Of a stretch of DNA of 64,000 bases, positions 51,690-62,496 are shown piece by piece. The notes below the pieces were generated by a model. It searched no databases, had not been told where the DNA came from, and saw only the letters and a list, made by a program, of their open reading frames with translations. Numbering within the stretch: the stretch's first letter is position 1; each line of letters opens with the position of its first letter. The stretch lies in NCBI GenBank assembly GCA_022749755.1, contig CM040447.1, forward strand, positions 9,604,087-9,668,086, given 5' to 3'. The position numbers and the translations under genes were made by a program. This DNA is from Azadirachta indica (Eukaryota > Streptophyta > Magnoliopsida > Sapindales > Meliaceae).

Positions 51690-52350
51690 TTACCCATTAT
51701 TTTTCTTAAGATCATTTTTTGGGTAATAGGAAAATTTTTTGGGTAAGGCAAAATTTATCCTTACCCGGAAACCACTTGTTGGGTAAAGCCAAATTTTACC
51801 TTACCCAAAAAGTTATCTTACCCAAAAATAAATTTGGCCTTACTGGAAAACTACTTGTTGGGTAAAGTAAAACTTAGTTTTATCTAAAAAATGGTTTTCG
51901 AGTAAGGCCAAATTTGTTTTTGGGTAAGACAACTTTTCGAGAAAAGTAAAATTTGGCCTTACTCAATAAGTGATTTTCAGGTAAGGCCAAACTTTTCCTT
52001 ACCCAACAACTTATTGTCTTACTAAAAACCAAATAAATTTTGCCTTATTCGAAAATCACTTTTCGAGTAAGGTCAAATTTTGTGTTACTTAATAACTGAT
52101 TTTCGAGTAAGGTTAAATTTTGCCTTACCCAACAAGTGGTTATCTTACCCAAAAACTATTTTTTAAATAAGGGTATATTTTGCCCTACCCTAAAATCATA
52201 TTTTTAGATAAGACTACATTTTTTTTTACCCGAAAAGTGATTGTCTTACCCAAAAATTACTTTTAAAGTAAGGACAAATTTTGTCTTATTCAAAAAATAG
52301 TTTTAGGGTAAGATAAAATTTGCCTTTACCCAAAAAGTAGTTTTGGGTAG
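51690..52350. repeat. Quasi-palindromic tandem repeat upstream of the MULE transposase
   Basis: About ten degenerate units of roughly 65-70 bp. They are built from 'gtaaggcaaaattttgcctt'-like and 'cccaaaaagtggtttttggg'-like palindromes. Each strand therefore carries both orientations. Confidence 0.8.
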
Positions 52351-52639
52351 AAAAACTCATGACTCAAAAATTAGTAAACACCTTTATATCCTCAAATCAA
52401 TCATTATTTTTGCATTTATATAACAATCAGTTAACTTAATTTAAACAATAAATCAATTACTTTCTACTATTTAAATAAAATTGAATTACAAATCTTAATT
52501 TGAGGAAGGATTTAATATTTTTAATTCACACATAAAACACATACTTATAAGGTGAAACAAATTACTTAATGTAGGTGTCCAATATTTTGCCGTCAAAATT
52601 ATACTATTGCCATATCGTCTTTTACCGTTGTTAGTAAGA

Positions 52640-53003
52640 GATATGATTTTGAGAAGAGAAAAGTTTAAATTTATGAGAGTTTGAATTTGTCAAAGTATAG
52701 AGTAATAAGAAAAGTGAAAAAAGTGAATTTCCTAAAAATAAAATGAAAGTGGGTTATGGAAGATAATATAGTCTAAAAAGCATATTTTGGAATAGATTGA
52801 TAAAAATGTTTTATAAGAGGTTATTTAGATAAATTTAAAAAAATTTAAGACTAATTTAAGAAATTTTTTAAAATAAAATAAAAGTGAATTTTTGAGAATA
52901 ATTTACTTCAAAAAATATATTTTAAAATGGATTAGTAAAACTTTTTTATAAGAGATTATTTACGTAAAATTAAAAAAATTTAAAGCTAGTTTGAAAAATT
53001 TCG
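52640..53003 (-). repeat. Right TIR of the large MULE, outer part duplicated
   Basis: Read on the minus strand, the terminal ~125 bp (ttaaatttttttaatttt, acgtaaataatctcttataa) is followed by a second, diverged copy (cttaaatttttttaaattta, ctaaataacctcttataaaa). The inner part of the TIR follows. The left TIR has only one copy. Confidence 0.75.
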
Positions 53004-53243
53004 CCATTGGGTTTCGACAACTGCTTTGTGACGGACAGAGTTGGATTTGGCGGTAGCTTAGCATTGTTGTTGATGGATGGGCTAGATGTTTCCATTTTTT
53101 CCTACAGCAATTATCATATTGGTTCTACCATTCTAGAGGCAAATGGAAGGCTTTGGAGATTCACAGGGTCTTTTGGAAATCCAGAAAACTGTCAAAAAAT
53201 GCACTCTTGGACTTTATTGAGAAGACTTGCGCAGCTGTCCTCT
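53003..53243 (+). pseudogene. LINE ORF2: endonuclease middle part
   Basis: An open frame of 80 residues from 53007 reads GFDNCFVTDRVGFGGSLALL, then WRFTGSFGNPE and SWTLLRRLAQL, the order found in plant L1 endonucleases. It is bounded by the large MULE on the left and by the Copia element on the right. Confidence 0.85.
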
Positions 53244-53551
53244 TGTTAATTAATGTGATGTTAATTTTCCCTTTTAATTATAGTTTGTTATGTTTTAATA
53301 GAATTAGGACTCCTAGTTAGACTTTAATTTTATCTTTATGTAAGAATGCTATAAATAAGTTGCTTTATGGTATTCCGAAAAAAATAGAGAAAAATAATAA
53401 TATGAAGAGAATCCAGTAGTCATTATTTTCTGGAAAATAACCTTCAGTTTTTCTTCTTTTTTGCCGTCCTCTGTTTCGGCTCTGTTTGTTATTGATTTTT
53501 TTTTGTTCTTTGCCTCAGTCTGAATACATAAAATCATTCAAATAACCAACA
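53244..53551 (+). repeat. 5' LTR of the Copia element
   Basis: 308 bp, with the TATA-like string 'ctataaataagttg' near 53350. Confidence 0.95.
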
Positions 53552-53629
53552 TAAATTGGTATCAAAGCAAGGTTTCAAAGGGAGTTGTTTTCTAGAAAAG
53601 AAGAGGAAAACAAGTTGCAATATAGAATG

Positions 53630-54628
53630 GACAATACAGGTTCTTCAAACACAATAATTCAACAATCTTATGTGCCCATCTTTGATGGTGAAAATTATGA
53701 TTTTTGGTGTGTAAAGATGAAAACTTTTTTTATTTCTCTTGATTTATGGGATTTTGTTGAAAAAGAAATTGAAGAATTTGAATCACTAGAGGATATATCA
53801 GAAGCCCAGAAAAAATCCTTGAAAGAAAGGAAGCAAAGAGATGCTTGTGCACTTGGCAAGATCCAGCAAGGAGCTTCAAATACAATCTTTCCTAGAATTA
53901 TCGGTGCAACAAACGCAAAAGAGGCATGGGATATTCTCCAAGAAGAATTTAAAGGGAGCGTAAAGGTAAGAATTTCTAAACTTCAAGATCTTAGAAAAAA
54001 TTTTGAAAACATAAATTTAAAGGAGAATGAGACAATTCAAGAGTTTTCAGACAGATTTGTAGAACTTGTAAATCAAATAAAACTATATGGTGAGAGAATT
54101 AAGAATAAAAAAATTATTGAGAAGGTGTTGATTAGTTTGCCTGAAAAGTTTGATCCAATTGTTTCTATAATAGAAGAAACAAAGGATCTTTCTAACTTGT
54201 CAAAACAAGAATTGATGGGTTCTTTAAAATCTTTCGAGCGAAGATTATTGCGGCGTTCTGAAAAATCTGTTGAGAGTACATTTCAATCCAAGGTGAATAT
54301 TAATCAAAAGAATTCCTTGAGAGGATATCAACAAGAAAAAGGAAGGGAAAAATCCAATTACGAAAAAAAATTGCAAAATGAAGAAGGGTCACAATCCCAA
54401 CAAAGATGCAGTATGTCACAATCCCAACAAAGATGCAATATTTGCAAAAGGAGTAGCCATGTAGAGAAGGACTGCTGGTTTAAGGGAAAGCCTCAGTGTT
54501 TTAATTGCAAGAAATTTGGACATTTGGAAAAGAATTGCAGGAACAAAAGCAATCAGCAAGCAAGAATTGCAGAAGAAACAGAAGATGAAGAAAACTTATT
54601 TTTGCTTGTCAAAGTGCCTCAGAATTGA
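53630..54628 (+). pseudogene. Copia gag
   Basis: The open frame begins at 53585. I prefer the Met at 53630 (MDNTGSS), typical of Copia gags. It runs through FDGENYDFWCVKMKTFF, LQEEFKGSVKVRISKLQDLR and ENETIQEFSDRF, then two CCHC knuckles (CNICKRSSHVEKDC and CNFCK/CFNCKKFGHLEKNC type, the second about 54500-54540). It stops at 54626-54628, and protease continues in another frame, so the link to pol is broken by a frameshift. Confidence 0.88.
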
Positions 54629-54630
54629 AA

Positions 54631-55044
54631 AATAATGTTTAGTTTCTTGATAGTGGCTGTAGCAATCATATGACTGGAAATAAAAATATTTTCCTAGATA
54701 TGGATACTACTGTTAACTCACAAGTAAAGATGGGCAATGGTGCTTTGGTGCAAGTAGAAGGAAAAGGTACAATTTGGGTTAAAACTAATATTGGAACTAA
54801 ATACATTAGAGATGTATTGCTTGTTCCAGATTTAGAACAAAACTTGCTTAGTATTGGGCAATTAATAGAGCATAGGTATGTTGTTCACTTTGAAGATATC
54901 GGCTGCACTATTTTTGATAAAAAACATGAAATGCATCTGCTGAAAAAAATAAAAATGGAAAAGAACAGAAACTTTCCCATTATGTTTAGATATACAGGAG
55001 ATGTGGCTTTGACAGTAGAAATACTTGATGAATCATGGTTATAG
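54631..55044 (+). pseudogene. Copia protease, stop at its start
   Basis: The frame reads FLDSGCSNHMTGN (DSG active site) just after an in-frame TAG at 54640-54642, where relatives have Trp. It continues with 'LLVPDLEQNLLSIGQL' to a second TAG at 55042-55044, again where Trp (WHKRFGH) is expected. Both are G-to-A on this strand. Confidence 0.85.
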
Positions 55045-57129
55045 CATAAACGATTTGGGCACTTAAACTTCCATGGGTTGAAATTGTTTTCTCAAAACAA
55101 CATGGTCATGGGACTGCCAAGTTTGATTAAAAATAAAGAAGGAGTCTGTGATGGTTGTGCACTTGGAAAACACTATCGACAAACATTTCCAAGAGGAGTT
55201 GCAACACGAGCAAAACAAGCACTTGAATTGGTTCACACAGATGTTTGTGGACCGATGTCTACGCTTTCTCATGGTAAAAATCGATATTTTGTTATTTTTA
55301 TTGATGATTTCACTCGAATCACATGGGTATTTTTTATGAAACAAAAATCTAAAGTTTTTCAAATTTTTAAGAAGTTCAAAAGCTTTATTGAAAAACAAAG
55401 TGGCTACTACATAAAAATTTTGATAAGTGATAGAGGTAAAGAGTACAATTCACAAGCATTTGACAAGTTTTGCGAAGATGAAGGTATTGAAAAACAACTT
55501 ACTGTTGGCTACACTCCACAACAAAATGGAGTATCCGAAAGAAAGAATCAAACCATCATTGAAATGGCCAAGTCTATGCTTCATGAAAAGGGGTTGCCTA
55601 AAGTTTTTTGGGCTGAAGCAGTGTATACTGCTGTTTACCTAATAAATAGGTGTCTAACAAAAGCATTACAAAATCAAACACCAATTGAAGCTTGGAGTAG
55701 GAGAAAGCCATCTGTAAGACATCTAAAGGTATTTGGCTCTATTTGTTATGCTCAAGTTCCAAAAGCAAAGAGACAAAAGCTTGATGAGACAAGTGAAAAA
55801 TGCATCTTTCTTGGCTATAGCACACAGTCTAAGGGCTATAGGTTGTACAATTTGAAGAGCAACAAGATGATTATAAGTCGAGATGTATTATTTGATGAGA
55901 AAGTAATATGGAATTGGGAGCAAAACAAACCTAATAGTAAAGAAGTGCTTGTAGAGCAAAACAAACCTGATAGTAAAGAAGTGCTTGTAGACAAAATTCA
56001 AACAAAATCAGTCATGGATATTGAAGAGAATAAAAATTCTCCTCAAATTCTTTCACCATCAGATCCATCTTCATCATGTAATGAGTCTCTTAGTTCATCT
56101 TCATCATCACCATCATCAACTCCCCAGAAAATGAAGAGTTTGGCAGAGATTTATGAAAGTTGCAACTTTTGTGTCTTTGAACCAAAAAATTTTGATGAAG
56201 CAGTAACAGACAAAGCTTGGAGAAAAGCTATGCAAGAAGAAATTGACGTCATCGAAAAAAAAAAGACATGGCAACTTGTCAATAGGCCAATTGATAAAGA
56301 AATTATCGATCTAAAATGGGTTTATAAGGTGAAATATAATGCAAATGGTAGTGTTCAACGCAACAAAACAAGATTAGTGGCTAAGGGTTATTCACAACAG
56401 CCTGGTATTGACTATAATGAAACTTTTGCTCCAGTTGTTCGCTTTGACACCATAAGAACTCTAATTGTAGTGGCTGCACAAAAAGGCTGGTCAATCTATC
56501 AACTTGATGTCAAGTCGGCATTTTTCAATGGAGAATTGGAAGAAGACATTTATGTTGCACAACCTCAAGGCTTTATTATCAAAGGAGAAGAATTAAAAGT
56601 GTACAAGCTAAGAAAGGCTTTGTATGGCCTAAAACAAGCACCAAGAGCTTGTTACACTCAAATTGATGGTTACTTTCTAAAGCAAGGATTCAGCAAAAGC
56701 AAAAGTGAGCCCACCCTATATGTGAAATGTCAAGGTAAGTCTAACATTCTCATTGTTGCTCTCTACGTTGATGATTTAATTTTTACTGGAAACAATAAAG
56801 AAATGGTTGAAAATTTTAAAGTAGAGAAGATGAAACAGTATGAGATGAGTGACATGGGTTTGTTGCACTACTTTCTCGGTATTGAGATTTATCAAGAAAA
56901 TGATGGAGTGTTCATTTGCCAAAAGAAATATGCTAAGAGCATTCTTATGAAATTTGGGATGTTTGGGTGTAATCCAGTGACAACACCAATTATTGTGGAT
57001 GAAAAATTATTGAAGGAAGATAGAGGAAAAAAAATTGATGAGACATATTATAGAAGTTTAGTTGGGAACTTATTTTATTTCACGGCTACGAGACCCGATA
57101 TCATGTTTGCCTCAAGTTTATTATCATGA
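55045..57129 (+). pseudogene. Copia integrase and reverse transcriptase
   Basis: After the stop, the integrase zinc region (HKRFGHLN, then CDGCALGK) is followed by the integrase core. Its Asp residues are in HTDVCGPM and SDRGKEYN and its Glu is in ERKNQTIIEMAK. A short repeated linker (EQNKPNSKEVLV and EQNKPDSKEVLV) and a Ser-rich stretch precede the reverse transcriptase (WVYKVKYNANG, QLDVKSAFFNGELEEDIYV, LYGLKQAPRA, and the catalytic YVDD at about 56767). The frame ends at TGA 57127-57129, where CGA (Arg) is expected. Confidence 0.92.
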
Positions 57130-57720
57130 TTTATGCACTCTCCAAGTAATTTTCATCTTGGAGCAGCAAAAAGAGTGCTTAGATACTTGCAAGACACAAT
57201 GAATTATGGCATCAAATATTGGAAAGACACAAATGTAAAGTTGGTTGGATTTTGTGATAGTGATTGGGGTGGTTGCCTTGATGATATGAAAAGCACATCA
57301 GGCTATGTTTTTTCTCTTGGTTCTGGTATGGTCTCTTGGGCATCAAAAAAACAACAAATAGTGGCACAATCCACTGCTGAAGCAGAATATATTTCAGCAT
57401 CATTGGCTACTTCACAGGCCATTTGGTTGCAGAAAATTTTAGAAGATATTCAAGAGAAGCAAGAAGGTATGGAGCTATTTTGTGACAATAAATCAGCTAT
57501 AGCAATTGCAAAAAAACTCAGTTTTTCACAGCAGAACAAGACACATAGCTATCAAGTATCATTTCATCTGAGAAGCCATTGACAATGAAGAAATTCAGCT
57601 AAAGTATTGCAAGTCCGAAGAACAAGTGGCTGACATATTTACAAAGGCTCTCCCAAAAGAGAAATTCCTAAAGCTAAGAGAACTTTTAAGAGTTCAAGAA
57701 CATCACATTAAGGGGAAGAA
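57130..57720 (+). pseudogene. Copia RNase H and 3' end of pol
   Basis: RNase H motifs are present: VGFCDSDWGGCLDDMKSTSG, STAEAEYIS and FCDNKSAI. A frameshift near 57530-57545 follows 'KLSF'. The next frame reads REAIDNEEIQL and VADIFTKALPKEKFL, the usual Copia pol end. The polypurine tract comes next. Confidence 0.9.
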
Positions 57721-58029
57721 TGTTAATTAATGTGATGTTAATTTTCCTTTTTAATTATAGTTTGTTATGTTTTAATAGAATTAGGACTTCTAGTTAGACT
57801 TTAATTTTATTTTTGTGTAAGAATGCTATAAATAAGTTGCTTTATGGTATTCCGAAAAAAATAGAGAAAAATAATAATATGAAGAGAATCTAGTAGTCAT
57901 TATTTTCTGGAAAATAACCTTCAGTTTTTCTTCTTTTTTGCCGTCCTCTGTTTCGGCTCTGTTTGTTATTGATTTTTTTTTTGTTCTTTGCCTCAGTCTG
58001 AATACATAAAATCATTCAAATAACCAACA
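57721..58029 (+). repeat. 3' LTR of the Copia element
   Basis: 309 bp, direct repeat of 53244-53551. Confidence 0.95.
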
Positions 58030-58034
58030 CCTCT

Positions 58035-58382
58035 GCTCTTTGTCTATGTGGGGGAGACTTTAATGAGAATCTTAAAGTTGATGAGAAGATAGAAGGAGTC
58101 CCTCGAAGCTTAGATTTAATGATAGACTTTCAAAATACTCTAAGATGTTACGGTCTTTCAGATTTGGGTTATGACGGGGTACCATTCACCTTGACAAGTC
58201 GACGATTTGGTGCAAGTTTGGTCCAAGAGAGGTTAGATCGCTTTTTATGTTCAGAACAGTGGAGAGACTTTTTTGCTAGTTTTTGTGTTTCACATATACT
58301 AGCTGGGGGCTCAGATCATTTACCAATCTGTATTGAGTTTTACCAGCGGAAGGAAAATTTGAGGGGTAAGAGGAATAACTGA
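58035..58382 (+). pseudogene. LINE ORF2: endonuclease C-terminal part
   Basis: Resumes at the other side of the Copia insertion with LCGGDFNE, then YDGVPFTLTSRR, ERLDRFLCSEQWRDFF and the catalytic GGSDHLPI near 58310. It stops at 58380. Removing the Copia element and one TSD copy would rejoin this to 53243 in the same frame. Confidence 0.88.
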
Positions 58383-59897
58383 GGTAACAGATTTCATTTT
58401 GAGGATTTCTGGTCATCTTATGATGAGTGAAACAATATAGTTAAGAAATACTAGGGTAGTGGAAACATAAGTGATAGAAATCCTATACCTATTTATTTAG
58501 ACAGACTGGGGAAAATGAGAGAAGAATTTCAGTTTTGGAGCCGCAAAAAATTTGGAAAGAGAAGACAGGAGCTTGACATGTTACAACGTCAATTAAAGCA
58601 GCTATTTAGTGATGCATCAAATCCCAAGAGCACTGATTGCATTCGGAAGGTGGAAAAAGAGATTGATACTATTTTACAAGACGAAGAGGTTAAATGAAGA
58701 CAAAGATCCCAAGCAGTTTGGTTAAGAGAGGGTGACAGAAACAAAAAAATTTTTCACGCCAAGGCATAATCGCAAATAAGGCGGAATATGATAAGAGGCT
58801 TGCTGCATGCAACTGACAGATGGGTAGAGGAACCCAGGTAAATTAAAAAAGAAGTGACGTCTTATTTGCAGAATCTTTTTAATTCAATCAATCCCTCTCC
58901 AGAGGCTGTAGAAGCTATTCTTGCAAGTGTTACTCCCAGGGTTACGGAAGACATGAACCAGCATCTAGATAGAGAATTTACCAAGGGAGAAATTCACAAT
59001 GCTTTATTTCATATGCATCCTTGTAAAGCTCTAGGATCGGATGGGTTAAATACTGGTTTCCTCTAAAAATACTAGGATATAATGGGTGACTTGGTAGTTA
59101 AGGTTTGCCTTCATATTTTAAATGATGGGGGAGATATTTCGTCTTTAACCCAAACTTATGTTGCTTTAATTCCAAAAATCAGAGAGCCAAAAAGGGTTTC
59201 TAATTTCAGGCCTGTTAGCCTTTGTAATTTCATTTACAAAATTATATCCAAAACATTGGCTAATAGGCTGAAATTGATTTTAAAAAGTATCATCTCCCCA
59301 AATCAAAGTGCTTTTCTACCAAGTAGACTGATTACAGATAACATTATTGTGGGTTATGAATGCCTTCATAAAATTAGGAGCAAAAAGAAAAGTAAAAAAG
59401 GAATGGTACCTTTAAAACTTGATATTAGTAAGGCTTATAATAGAGTTGAATGGGTTTTTTTAAGTAAAGTAATGACTACTTTTGGCTTCTCTCGGAAATG
59501 GGTGGAATTAGTCTCATGCTACATTAGTACTGCTTCATTCTCAGTGTTAATTAATGGGAAGCCATCTTGTAATTTCACTCCGCAAAGAGGGTTGCGACAA
59601 GGCTGTCCCCTTTCTCCGTATCTTTTCATCTTATGTGCAGAAGCTGTTTCATCTTTGTTACATAATGCTGTTAGTGCTAATTTAATTCATGGTATTAATT
59701 TAGGACATCATGGCCTTTCAATTTCTCATCTTCTCTTTGCAGACAATAGTCTTGTTTTTGCAAAAGCTTCTTTTGAAGAGTGTAAAATGCTTAGAGACCT
59801 ATTCGAGAAATATGCAAGTGTGTCAGGACAAGTTTTCAACTTTAATAAATCTTCTCTACTTATGAGTCCAAATTTGCCAAAGGAAATTGCACAATAG
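58383..59897 (+). pseudogene. LINE ORF2: reverse transcriptase
   Basis: A connecting region (FWSRKKFGKRRQELDML, WLREGDRNKKIFHAKA) leads into the polymerase. Motifs are LIPKI, NFRPVSLCNFIYKIISK, NQSAFLPSRLITDNIIVGYE, LDISKAYNRVEW and RGLRQGCPLSPYLFILCAEA. The catalytic box is LLFADNSLVF (about 59731), where FADD is expected, so the second Asp is Asn (GAT to AAT). Stops at 58448, 58696, 59065 and 59895 break it. Confidence 0.92.
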
Positions 59898-61070
59898 CTG
59901 AAGGAAATTTTTAATTTAGAGATAGCCTCACACTATGAGAAATACCTCAGGCTGCCATCAATGCTGGGGAAATCAAAATATCATTTTTTTAGAGAGATAA
60001 AGGAGAAGCTTTGTAGTAAACTCAAGATTTGGAGAGCAAGGTTATTCTCCTATGGTGGAAGGGAAGTTCTAATTAAAGCAATAGCTCAAGCGATCCCAAC
60101 ATATGCAATGAGTGTTTTTCGCTTGCCTTTAGCTCTTTGTCATGAAATGCAAAGGATGATTTCAAAGTTTTGGTGGGGTTCTTCAAAAAATTCAAGAAGT
60201 ATTCATTGGTGGAAATGGAAAAGATGTGTATGCCAAAGTTAAAAGCGGGATTGGGTTCTCGTAATCTTGAGGCTTTCAACCAGGCACTTCTCGGTAAATA
60301 ATGTTGGAGACTGATTCAATTCCCTAACTCATTGATGTCCAAAGTGTTGAAGGCTAGGTATTTCCCAAGCTGTGATTTTCTAAAGAGTAAGCTTGGCTCC
60401 AATCCATCTTTCATATGGCGAAGCATTTTATAGGCTCGTAAAATTATGGAGAAGGGGGATAGATGGAGGATAGGGGATGGCAGATCAGTTTCTGTATATT
60501 CAGATAATTGGCTTCCCATACCTTACTCTTTCAAACCAGTCTCACCAAAGTAGTTGCCATCCAATATGTTAGTGGCTGATCTTATTGTAGATGGCTGTTG
60601 GAATGAACAACTAGTTAGCCAGAACTTTGTTTATGTTGATCGAGAGCTACTTTTAAAGATCCCTCTTCCTCATGCACCTAAGGAAGATAAATTTTTTTGG
60701 CACTTTGATCGATGTGGTATTTATTTGGTTAAGAGTGGTTACCAAGTTGCTTTGCATATGAACTATTCAGCAACCCTCTCTTGTTCTAAGGAAGTCTCAT
60801 GGAATTGGAAGTTTTTGTGGTCCTGTCATGCTCCACCAAAAATTAAAATATTTTTTTAGAGAGCTGTTAATGATCCACTGCCAACTTGTGTTAATTTGTA
60901 CAAGCAGAAGCTTTTGGAAGAGCCATGGTGCCCTGGGTGCAATCAAGATTATGAGACTTCTTTTCATGCTATGGTAAACTGCCTTAAAAGTTTGGACTTA
61001 TTCTCCATTCCATGTGAGGAAAGGACTTGCTCACAAAGATTTCAAAGACATGGCTCTTCAAGTGAAGAAA
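59898..61070 (+). pseudogene. LINE ORF2: post-RT region and zinc-binding domain
   Basis: Fragments MLGKSKYHFFREIKEKL, WRARLFSYGGREVLIKAIAQ and ISKFWWGSS are the usual stretch after plant L1 polymerases. The zf-RVT region follows (DGCWNEQLV, then DKFFWHFDRCGIYLVKSGYQ and PWCPGC near 60930). Frameshifted several times. Confidence 0.85.
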
Positions 61071-61762
61071 GGATGTCGTAAAGATGAAGTTGAATTATTT
61101 ATGGCTCTGTCTTGGTCAATCTGGACTTTCAGAAATAATTGGTTGCACAAAAATGAATCTCCATGCCCCTAGAAAATTTATTATAGAGCCTTGGATATTA
61201 TACTATCATATAAATCATTCCAACTATGCCAGTTGAGCTCACATGAGCAGAAGACTAGTTTTATCAATTTTCATTGGCTTCCTTTTGAAGAACCTTGGTT
61301 CAAAATGAATGTTGATGTAGCTGTTAATTTTACTGAAGGTTGCGCAAGGTTGGTGCCATTGTGAGAAATTCAAAAGAGGAAGTTATCTTTGTTGCAACTT
61401 GGAGATGTCCCTTTCCAGATGATGTTGAGTTTGCGGAAGCTTTGGCAATTTTTGAAGGCTTAAAGATGGCTAGAGCTGTTGGTCTTTATTCATTAGTCAT
61501 CGAATCAGATTCTAAAAATGTAATTGATCTTGTTCTGGGTAAGTTTAAAAGCTATCACGAGATTGGCTGGCTGGTGTCTGAGATTCAAGAATTATTAGCT
61601 GCAGGAGATTGTTTGTTCAAATCTATCTCTAGGGATTGTAATGAGGCTGCTGACAGGTTAGCCAAAATAGCTTTCTCATCTCCAGACAATAATGTCTGGC
61701 TCCAGGATGCTTCACCAAAGTTTTGTCCCATTTTGTATACTGAATCTTATCTGGTTGTTTAA
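61071..61762 (+). pseudogene. LINE ORF2: RNase H domain
   Basis: WFKMNVDVAVN near 61296 carries the first acidic residue, followed by a frameshift. Then VGAIVRNSKEE, EFAEALAIFEGLKMA (Glu), VIESDSKNVID (Asp) and SRDCNEAADRLAKIA (Asp near the end) give the plant L1-type RNase H. It ends with a stop at 61760. Confidence 0.88.
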
Positions 61763-61789
61763 TAAAATTTTTTTTTTCAAAAAAAAAAA

Positions 61790-62304
61790 TGGAGGGGAAT
61801 ATGATTCGTTAGAGACTGAGTCATAAAACAAATAAAATTTTTTATTTTATTTTTCCTTTTTCTATTTTGGGAAGTATAAATAGACATGGAATGTTTTTGT
61901 CGCAGGAGCTTCAACATAGCCTCTGATTAAAAAACCGAATGCAATAATCCATGGTCTCGTCACTGACTTGTCATTGAGGATTGGCGCATGGCTTACACAT
62001 GTAGACTGGGGCAAGTGGCTACGTGCTAGAATCTTCTAGCACGCACTAACTCACCCTTATCGCTGACCTTATCTGACAAATTTTTGACTGGCTCCTTTAG
62101 TTTTTTTTTTTTTTTTAATCAGGTAATCTTCATCTTGTCCCTTTCTAACAATCTTCAATCTACCCCGCGTTTATTATTAGTAATTAGCTCACCCCCAATT
62201 CATTAAGTCTCACTATTATATTTAACTGCTGACCTAAGTTACTTGGCAAAAAGACTATATTACTATTTATGATATTTAATATTTGTGAAATGACATAATT
62301 AAAC
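61790..62304. other. Intergenic DNA after the LINE
   Basis: No gene that I can support. A TATA-like 'tataaatag' at about 61876-61884 and a small inverted repeat (cgtgctaga, 62022-62030; tctagcacg, 62035-62043) are present. A poly-T run lies near 62101-62116. Confidence 0.5.
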
Positions 62305-62496
62305 CAAAAAGAGAGAAGAAAAAAAGGACAGATGATAGAGGAAGAACAAAGAAAAGAAGAAAAAGAATAGAGAGGGAAGAGAAAAAGGAAAAAAAAATGA
62401 AAAGGAATATAGAGAGAAAAAGAAGAAGGAAGTAAAGGAAAAAAAATAGAAAGAGAAAGAGACCAAAGAAGAAGAAGGGATGGGTCAGGAAGGAAA
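62305..62496 (+). repeat. Polypurine (GA-rich) tract
   Basis: About 190 bases with almost no pyrimidines on the plus strand, ending exactly where the next LTR starts. Confidence 0.85.

Larger units (their letters stand above)
38070..53003. mobile_element. Large MULE with Ulp1-like protease (KI/Kaonashi type)
   Basis: The ends are long inverted repeats. Left 38071-38290 begins gaaattttttaaaataatct. The complement of the right end begins gaaatttttcaaactagctt. Both continue ttaaatttttttaatttt and acgtaaataatct. The element interrupts the LINE endonuclease. It carries a DUF1985/Ulp1-like gene on plus and a MULE transposase gene on minus, facing each other, as in plant MULEs that have captured Ulp1-like proteases. 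I could not resolve a 9-bp TSD; the flanks are caacaaaa and attgggtt. Length about 14.9 kb, of which 4.5 kb is an inserted Harbinger element. Confidence 0.82.
53244..58029 (+). mobile_element. Ty1/Copia LTR retrotransposon, recently inserted, with broken frames
   Basis: Two LTRs (53244-53551 and 57721-58029) begin tgttaatt and end accaaca. They differ by about five substitutions and one T-run length change, about 98% identical. The 5-bp TSD cctct lies at 53239-53243 and 58030-58034. The primer-binding site tggtatcaaagc (53557-53568) matches the initiator-Met tRNA type, and a polypurine tract (attaaggggaagaa) precedes the 3' LTR. Gag, protease, integrase, reverse transcriptase and RNase H are all present in Copia order. 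Few disabling changes separate it from an open frame. I do not assign a lineage. Confidence 0.95.
36785..61786 (+). mobile_element. L1-type LINE, 5'-truncated, split by later insertions
   Basis: The LINE lies in four pieces on one strand. Piece 1 is the ORF1 end and ORF2 start (36785-38070). Piece 2 is the middle of the endonuclease (53003-53243). Piece 3 is the endonuclease end through reverse transcriptase and RNase H (58035-61770). Last comes a poly-A tail (about 61778-61789). Imperfect 17-base direct repeats flank it: aaatggagagaaatatg at 36768-36784 and aaatggaggggaatatg at 61787-61803 (15 of 17). Subtracting the inserted MULE and Copia leaves about 5.3 kb, reasonable for a 5'-truncated plant L1. 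Many stops are present, so it is dead. Confidence 0.8.
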
